A stretch of 64,000 nt of DNA from Toxorhynchites rutilus septentrionalis (Eukaryota; Arthropoda; Insecta; Diptera; Culicidae): the NCBI RefSeq assembly GCF_029784135.1, contig NC_073746.1, positions 179,305,788 to 179,369,787 on the forward strand, in the 5' to 3' direction. Under the pieces are notes generated by a model. The model saw only the letters and a program-made list of their open reading frames with translations, was not told the origin of the DNA and did not search any database. The translations under genes and the position numbers were made by a program. Shown here one piece after another: positions 58,035 to 64,000 of the stretch (the stretch's first letter is position 1; each line of letters starts with the position of its first letter).

Positions 58035-59069
58035 TAGGATAGTATATTATCTCCTTCGCGCATGTTGTCCTCATCATCACTGCGAAGCTTCTTGCCTGGT
58101 GGGCGATCGCGGAGAGTGTAGAGCGAGAAGAACCAACAGAAGAGTCAGTATCGTTCCCATCGGACTTGCTGCTAACAGTTTTGCGTGTCACTCCACTGTT
58201 AGTAGGGGGTAATTGACCTGTTGTGACGGTCAACGACCCACTGCCCGATGGTTGAGTCAAACCCGAGGTAGAGGGCAACGTAGGGAATTTTTGTTCGGTG
58301 GACTCCGGTGGTGGTAACTGCTGGTGCTGAGTAGTATTTTTTGGTGGTGGCATGGTTGCGGACTTGGAAGCGCTCGTCTTTTTTTATTCTGTTCTAGGAA
58401 CGAGTTTCACAGGGTCTTTGTTGGTTTGGTTCGTTGTTTTCGGCGGCATCAGTGAGGTACCCATCTGCTTTGCAGCATCGGCATATGACTTTTGCACAAT
58501 TTTTTGTTTTGCACGCAAGTAGCCCCGATGTGTATGTACTCGCGGCAGTGTCGACAAGTTTGTCGTTGTCCAAAATAAGACACCTGTGTCATCTCTCCGT
58601 CGATGGTGACCCACGACTCGATGTTTTGTTTAACGATCATTCTTACTATTTTGATACCGGTCGGTGTACCGGAAAAGACAACGTCGGCTCCGTTTAGTTG
58701 CTCCCGAATTGAGATGACATCACCGTATTTTGAGAGTAGTTCGGCGATTTTTTTATCCGATACATCCTCGGACAAATCGAAGAGCCTCACTTCCACTGCT
58801 CCCTCCTCTAGCGTGATCCTCAACGGATAATTTTTACCGTCGACGGTTAACTCGTGTTTGTTGTCGTGCTCTTCGCAGATTTTTTGCGCCAACGATAGGT
58901 CGGGGACTTTCACAAAAGTAACACCGAGAGTTCTGCTGTTCTGGATACGTAGTACATCACTTTGTTTCAACCCCAGAATAGTCGCACAGAATTGGTGGAT
59001 TTTTACATTATCCGGCTTCTTCGGCACATTCGAAAAATCTATTCGAAAGGTATTTTCTCGGCGGCCCAT
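58027..59069 (-). pseudogene. L1-like LINE ORF1, frameshift and stop
   Basis: It starts MGRRENTFRIDFSN at 59069. A CX2CX4HX4C zinc knuckle (CRHCREYIHIGATC) lies near the middle, as expected of an RNA-binding ORF1. The frame shifts near 58500, resumes with IVQKSYADAAKQMG, meets a TAA at 58384-58386, and continues in the same frame as a Pro/Ser/Thr-rich tail to the stop at 58027. The stop overlaps the ORF2 start (ATGGCTGA). Confidence 0.82.
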
Positions 59070-59090
59070 CGAAAAGTCGTTTGGACGCGC

Positions 59091-59640
59091 AGCGACACGG
59101 AACGGCTCAGTGATGAGCAGAAAGCGTAATGGAAATATTCCCGATAGAACTGATATAAATTTAGCTTATGTTCGACTTCCAAGGAACGATAGCAAGAACG
59201 CGTTTGTTCAGCACGGAAGTTGAGCGCTCACTGTCCTTATACTTCATATGATGTACTCTTGGAGACTGTTTCCAAAGATTTCACATAAAGACGAATAATG
59301 AAATATAATTTTTATATCAAAACATCACATTAAAATACATTGTTAAATTAATATATTGTTTATATACAGTTCACAAAAAAAAATTTATATTTACATAATC
59401 TTGCATGTATCACTGCTTTTTCAAGAAAAAATAATTCCGACCAGTACGACACCCATGTCCAAAATTTAAGACGACCGCAAAGGGTTGAAATGTCCAAGAT
59501 AAGGCAATATCTATATTCTGAAGAAATCCTAAATTAAATTAAATCAATGGATCGATATGATGACAGTAAACTCAAGCAATGAGTAATGCACATCTACTTT
59601 CAAATTCGTTTTTTTTCATTCAAAAATAATGATTTCTGAA
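59091..59640. other. Sequence upstream of the L1-like LINE, unassigned
   Basis: May include the LINE leader (59090-59240). The rest is AT-rich with no motif recognised. Confidence 0.4.
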
Positions 59641-59644
59641 ACTG

Positions 59645-59705
59645 GACAAACCATGATCATTTTTCGGGCAAAACATGATCAGAGGTGGACAAACCATGAT
59701 CATAA
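59645..59705. repeat. TGATCATGG motif cluster (inverted relative to 53.7 kb)
   Basis: TGGACAAACCATGATCAT occurs at 59643 and 59687, with a third variant GGGCAAAACATGATCA between. Confidence 0.55.
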
Positions 59706-59830
59706 TTTCTTTTTGAGGAAAATTGTTAAAAAACATAAATATTTGAATAATTTCAACGTCTTATGGTAGATTTAAAAACTAGAGACTTAAGGCTTTTCAT
59801 CAAACTCAAACTCATCTTAATTATATGTGA

Positions 59831-60480
59831 CTAGCTGACTCGGCGAAACTTCGTCTCAAACCAAAATTTATGTTTCGTTATCACATCCACGGTTCCTTAC
59901 TAAGCGCACGTTTATGGGCCCAGCAACCCCCATGCCCTAAGAGAGGGGATAGGTGTTTAGAACCATCATAGAAACGTTTCGTGCCCCCTAAAACCTCCAC
60001 ATGCCAAATATGGCTCAATTTGCTTGATTAGTTCTCGAGTTATGCAGAAATTTTTGTTTCATTTGCATGGGAGCGCCCCTTAAGAGAGGGGGAAGGAAAT
60101 GTCGAACTACAATAGAAATGTTTATCGATCCCTAAAACCTTTATATGCTAAGTTTGATTCCATTTGTTTCATTAGCTCTCGAGTTGCTCAGCAAACTCCC
60201 CCCTTCTCTTTAGAGAGAGGAAAGGAGTGTCAAACCACCATAAAAACATGTATTGCTCCCTAAAATCTCCACATGCCAAATTTGGTTCCGTTTTCTTGAT
60301 TAGCTCTTAAATTTTGCAGAAATATATCCCCCCCCCCTCAGAGAGAGGGGAGGAGTGTTTATTCACCATAGAAACGTTTCGTGTCTCCTAAAACCTTCGC
60401 ATGCCAATTTTTGGTTTCATTTGCTTGATTAATTCTCGAGTAATGCAGAAATTTGTTTTTCATTTGTATGGCAGCAAACA
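59831..60480 (-). mobile_element. Helitron-like non-autonomous element, second reverse copy
   Basis: CTAGCTGACTCGGCGAAACT at the left is the reverse of the 3' end of 43659-44328, with CTAG next to T in that orientation. The interior has four ~150-bp units (ACCTCCACATGCCAAAT, GCTTGATTAGTTCTCGAGTT, ATGCAGAAATTT). The 5' boundary is unclear. Confidence 0.55.
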
Positions 60481-62127
60481 ATATGTTAATGTTAATGTCT
60501 AAGTCAACGAATCTTTGCATCATAAACTGAAGTGATAAAACCTGTGAATTGTAAAACCATTTTTTTTTTATTTTTCCGTATATATTCAATTGCATTTTGA
60601 TATAACGGAAAAGTCCAAAACTGTCGTTGAAGGCCTTTGTACGACGAACCAGTTAATAAATGTTACTCTACAAACCTTTACGAGACAAGAAAGATTGTTT
60701 CAATGTTTTGCTGATGTAATCTGCCGCCCGAATTACATTGCGCGACCTTTTTGATTGTTTTTAATGTTTTTTCCTCTCTCATGGTAAACAGAGCAGGTTA
60801 TTAACCAGAAGTTATTGTGTCACCTTGATCAACCTAGACCCCAAACAAAACCTCATCAATATCTTTTTACGTCCAATTGAAGAAAAAAAAGTGCTGTAAA
60901 TCCTATGAATTAAATGTGACAAGAGCGCGAACTCACGCCGCGTATTTCCGATACAAACAGGTGTACGAAGATAAGAGCTCTCACCACACCATATCAGCGA
61001 TTCTCGTTGTAAAATCGTACATCGCGAGTGCAAGTAAACTCAACCTCTTTTTTTTCCGTGAACGGACTAAACGGACGCAAGATGTTTACATTTTGCGTGC
61101 TAGTGTTGGAACCCGTCTGCCGTAGTTGTTTTCTTATCTTGCGAGTTGAGCTCAAACAGAACCCAACGTCATCATATCAAACCTGGGACCACATCAACTT
61201 TAGCCGTTGTCAAAATTCCTGCCAGCGAGCCATCGTAGCGGTGGAAGGTGATGTTTTTGATCGGGTTTCGGATGTAGAGAGTAGAGCGAACACAACTGTT
61301 TAAAATTGATTCAAAAAATACTTTTAAATGTTTATTCCTCGAAGTAGAGTTTTGGATATTGTGTAGGACATAAAATTGTGTACAAAACAATCACAAATTT
61401 GATTTGCTTATAAATATAAATTATGGCTTATCGTACTTATCGAAATTTTTACATGTACTATCTACTAAGGACCAGTTATTTATTTGTTGAAAACCATTAA
61501 CCCCACTATGAGAGCGTGACTCTGGGGGCGATAAAATATTATGTTTTCTGCTCATTAGTGTGAATGATTCATTCAGCTGAGAGCTGCGCTTGGCTTGTTT
61601 TGGCAAAAATGCTTGTTGTTTGTGCTTCGTGGACTAATATAGTTTGAAACAGATGTTAGTTTGGCGTATGGCACTCGCTGTTTTCTTTGTGAAATCTACT
61701 GTAAAATCACAACTCTGTTTTTATTGTTTGCTTGATTTTTAGTTTTTTTTTTCAGAGATATTATTGTCTCAAATTTCGCATTATGGCGACGAATCAGACC
61801 TGCAACGTTTCTGCGTTCCATCTATTTGTACTATCGATATCTTCGCTTAAAAGTCTAACTTTTAGTTTCAACTGAGATTCTCGGAAAAAATGAACTTACA
61901 CAACATGCGACTAAGGTAGCAGAATAAATAACGATTTTGGACCTAAACCTACGACAGCAAAAAAAATGGAGTTGTTTCACCATCATCTGATCTGCGCGCG
62001 ATACTTCAAACCGAAAGTCACCCAAATTCTGTTTGACAGCTCCCTCTATTGCTATGCGTTTGAGGGGCTTTTCACCGCGCCTATTATCACAAACACCACA
62101 CCGCGTTCCCCGCTTTGATTGACACCT
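60481..62127. other. Sequence downstream of the net-like gene
   Basis: Probably includes the 3' UTR of the minus-strand bHLH gene. AATAAA on the minus strand lies at 61724-61719, about 400 bp past the stop, as one candidate poly(A) signal. Short frames at 60877-61303 and 61421-61606 have no recognisable motif. Confidence 0.45.
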
Positions 62128-63129
62128 TCAGTCGTCTTTTTTCTTCTTAATTTTCCCTTCGGTTTGGATGGTTTTCGTCACCATCTCAACGCAATCGTCG
62201 AGCGACGGCTCGGAACCGTCGGCACTGTAATCCTCTCCCGCCATCCTGCTGAGGGTTAGAATGTAGGAACAAGCGATCCGCAGAATCGACAGCTTGGACA
62301 GCTTTTGCGAGTTGGAGTACGAAGGGACGGCCTGGCGGAGTTTTTCGTACGCCGCCGAGATCGTATGCACCCGGGTTCGCTCGCGGGCGTTCGCTTCGAT
62401 TCGTCGCTCGCGGGTCATGTTTTTGTAGTTACGCGGATGCAGTGGCTTCGTCGAGGATCCCGACGGTTCACCGACAATGGGCTGGGGAGGTACGAACACC
62501 GCTGGTTGGTTCGGGGGATGCAGCGAGTGCTGTAGATGGTTCCGCCGGGAGTCTTCTTCGATTTTCTCTTGGGATTTGGCGGAGAGGGATTTTTTGGACA
62601 CCAATGCAAGGGGCTGCTGCTGGTGGGGTATCGGAGGGGAGGTCGCTGATGGGCGGATGGCTGGTTGGATCTGTTGCTGGAGTTGATCCAAGGGTTTAAT
62701 GCTGATGGCACGATGAAGTGTCGTAACTCCGGGGTGTCTGACCAGAAGATCTGCAGGGTTAAGGAAGTGGGCTGGTAGTGGATGACCGTTGGGCATTTCT
62801 TCACTTGGTGCCCATGGTCGGAATGGATTACCCCCGACATGGTGATCTGGGATTTCCTTCCCTTGGCTTAACCGTTCCTCGTAGCGGATGCGCTTCTTGA
62901 TCGGTCCGAGCGATTCCGATTCTGTGATTATCCTAAGAGGTTCGGTACTTTTCCGCTTGTTTTTAATGACCGAGGGTTGAGGCAACTTTACTTCCACCGA
63001 ATCCTCGGAGCTATTCTCCGGACTGATTATTCCATCCCTGGAACTCTGGTCCAAACTTTTGAGATCATCTTCATGTTCCGAGCTGCCCGAATTGAAACCG
63101 GAATCTCGTTCCAGAGAAGCGGCCGACAT
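62128..63129 (-). CDS. net: bHLH transcription factor, net / ATOH8 type
   Basis: This encodes a 333-residue nuclear DNA-binding protein. The start chosen is ATG 63129-63127 (MSAASLERDSGFNSGSSE), 8 bases after a splice acceptor; the frame stays open upstream, but that part is the pyrimidine tract. Residues ~1-60 are Ser/Asp/Glu-rich, then comes a basic KKRIRYEE segment, then a Pro/Gln-rich linker. The bHLH is at about residues 242-296: basic region RRIEANARERTRVHTISAAY, loop, second helix KLSKLSILRIACSYIL, followed by the conserved tail RMAGEDYSAD and a Lys-rich end. This extended tail marks the net/ATOH8 family rather than atonal or Hairy. In Drosophila net limits wing vein formation. No breaks are seen. 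Confidence 0.9.
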   Translation of the reverse strand: MSAASLERDSGFNSGSSEHEDDLKSLDQSSRDGIISPENSSEDSVEVKLPQPSVIKNKRKSTEPLRIITESESLGPIKKRIRYEERLSQGKEIPDHHVGGNPFRPWAPSEEMPNGHPLPAHFLNPADLLVRHPGVTTLHRAISIKPLDQLQQQIQPAIRPSATSPPIPHQQQPLALVSKKSLSAKSQEKIEEDSRRNHLQHSLHPPNQPAVFVPPQPIVGEPSGSSTKPLHPRNYKNMTRERRIEANARERTRVHTISAAYEKLRQAVPSYSNSQKLSKLSILRIACSYILTLSRMAGEDYSADGSEPSLDDCVEMVTKTIQTEGKIKKKKDD

Positions 63130-63137
63130 TGCAGCAC

Positions 63138-63160
63138 CTGGAAGGATAAGGAGAGAGCAG
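63138..63160 (-). other. Splice acceptor before the net-like start codon
   Basis: On the minus strand a long pyrimidine tract (CTCTCTCCTTATCCTTCCAG) ends in CAG at 63140-63138, followed by GTGCTGCA-ATG. This indicates that a non-coding first exon lies further right. Confidence 0.75.
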
Positions 63161-64000
63161 AAAAAAAAGTTATGCATTAGACGTTTTTGTTCCAAGGTCG
63201 TCGTACAAAAAGTTAACCACAGCCCCAGATGGGACCGTGTAATATAAGCAACAAAGTGTAGGGCGCAAAAAAAATCGAAACCGGCTGACAGGTGTTGCCA
63301 GATGGGAACGCGTTCGCCTTCCGCCGGCGATGAGACAAGGGGGAGAAAAGTCGTAATTGCGTATCGTTACAGCAACAAATTGGAAGGGGGAGAAATCGGA
63401 CGGACTCGGAACCAGAAGGGAGCCCGTAATTTACGAGTTTAACGTGTGTCCGTGAGTGTTGCGCGGCAGAACGCTTCTGCTTCAGCTTCTGCCGATCGGT
63501 GGCGGGCCGGAAATTACGATTTAATATTATTTACATATTTGCGCCATCACACCACTTGGTTCTAATATAAGGCAGAATAGTTTTTTGTGTGCGGTAAGTG
63601 AGAAGGGAGAGAAAACACGGTCATCTGCAGAGGAATTTGCCAGTAATTAGAGGAGGACCTAGGTCTCTTTTTCGCGCCATTTTTAAGACTTTTTAGGCGT
63701 AGTTAAATGTTCTGTGCATGACGCTTCACATAGTGAATTCGTGAAGCGGCTAATCAAACCTTGTTTACTACATCCCATTCATCTCTCTCTTAGCGATGTC
63801 TAGTAATCGCTCCAATACTTCCTACAAAAATCGATTATAAACCCTTTATAAGGCCGTGGAAACATGGCAAGAAATTGACTTCAACTTCATAGAACATGAT
63901 CCTCACATGGAAAAGAACACATATTTAATTTTGAGATAAAAAATCAACTGTTGAAATAGTTGAAAGAATTCATGGTAATATATTTGCCACTGCCCGTTAG
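63161..64000 (-). other. Probable 5' intron or upstream region of the net-like gene
   Basis: No coding frame or transposon was recognised. The GC content is higher than in most of the window. The upstream exon and promoter are not located. Confidence 0.45.

Larger units (their letters stand above)
54776..59090 (-). mobile_element. L1/Tx1-like LINE
   Basis: Minus-strand LINE of about 4.3 kb: ORF1 with a zinc knuckle, then ORF2 with endonuclease, reverse transcriptase and a Cys/His end, then an A-rich tail (T-run at 54776-54794 on the plus strand). No target duplication was found by eye. The RT reads like the L1 superfamily rather than LOA/I/jockey. Confidence 0.85.

Noticed and set aside
62305..62699. 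Plus-strand frames over the net-like gene
   Set aside because: They are antisense shadows caused by the GC-richer coding sequence.

Overview
The window is eukaryotic, AT-rich and dominated by transposable elements and their relics. It looks like intergenic DNA of a culicine mosquito, most likely Aedes-like. That is an inference from the mosquito-type DD37E and DD41D Tc1/mariner transposases, LOA-like and L1-like non-LTR retrotransposons, a tRNA-derived SINE, many short inverted-repeat elements, and an insect net/ATOH8-type gene at the right edge. I saw no bacterial operons, CRISPR arrays, rRNA or functional tRNA genes.

Layout. 1-5.4 kb: the 3' part of a mariner, a ~115-bp tandem array with a small insertion, a foldback hairpin, a dispersed repeat ending in TTAA, and a ~100-bp minisatellite. 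5.5-8.2 kb: a mariner (DD34D) copy and a DD41D (rosa-like) copy with an uninterrupted frame. 8.2-20 kb: mostly sequence I cannot name, with several short inverted-repeat families, a DD37D (maT-like) relic, a DD37E relic and a TTAA-bounded small element. 20-25.4 kb: broken DD41D and mariner copies and a 251-bp MITE. 29.4-35.6 kb: a LOA-like LINE nested inside an inverted-repeat element. 35.6-42.5 kb: fragments of a Tc1-like transposase, an RT relic, an older mariner relic, a hAT element with a perfect 8-bp target duplication, a Helitron-like element and a DD37E element. 43.6-52.9 kb: Helitron-like sequence, a third DD41D copy inside a tandem repeat, a SINE, and a 2-kb inverted-repeat element with a ~197-bp internal satellite. 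54.8-59.1 kb: an L1/Tx1-like LINE on the minus strand. 59.8-60.5 kb: another Helitron-like element.

The only convincing host gene is a bHLH gene of the Drosophila net / vertebrate ATOH8 type, on the minus strand at 62128-63129. A clear splice acceptor lies just upstream of its start codon, and the remaining ~0.9 kb reads as intron or upstream sequence. The TE-poor, more GC-rich blocks near 9.0-9.6, 21.6-22.9 and 45.1-45.7 kb are the most plausible places for host regulatory DNA, but nothing in the sequence proves this.

Almost all transposon coding regions here are broken. Exceptions at the frame level are the DD41D copy at 7014-8036, which is open but has an internal in-frame deletion, and the RT part of the L1-like ORF2. 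I found no clear sign of a new host system. The most distinctive content is the number of different Tc1/mariner lineages, the nested insertions, and several unnamed repeat families with internal tandem or palindromic structure.
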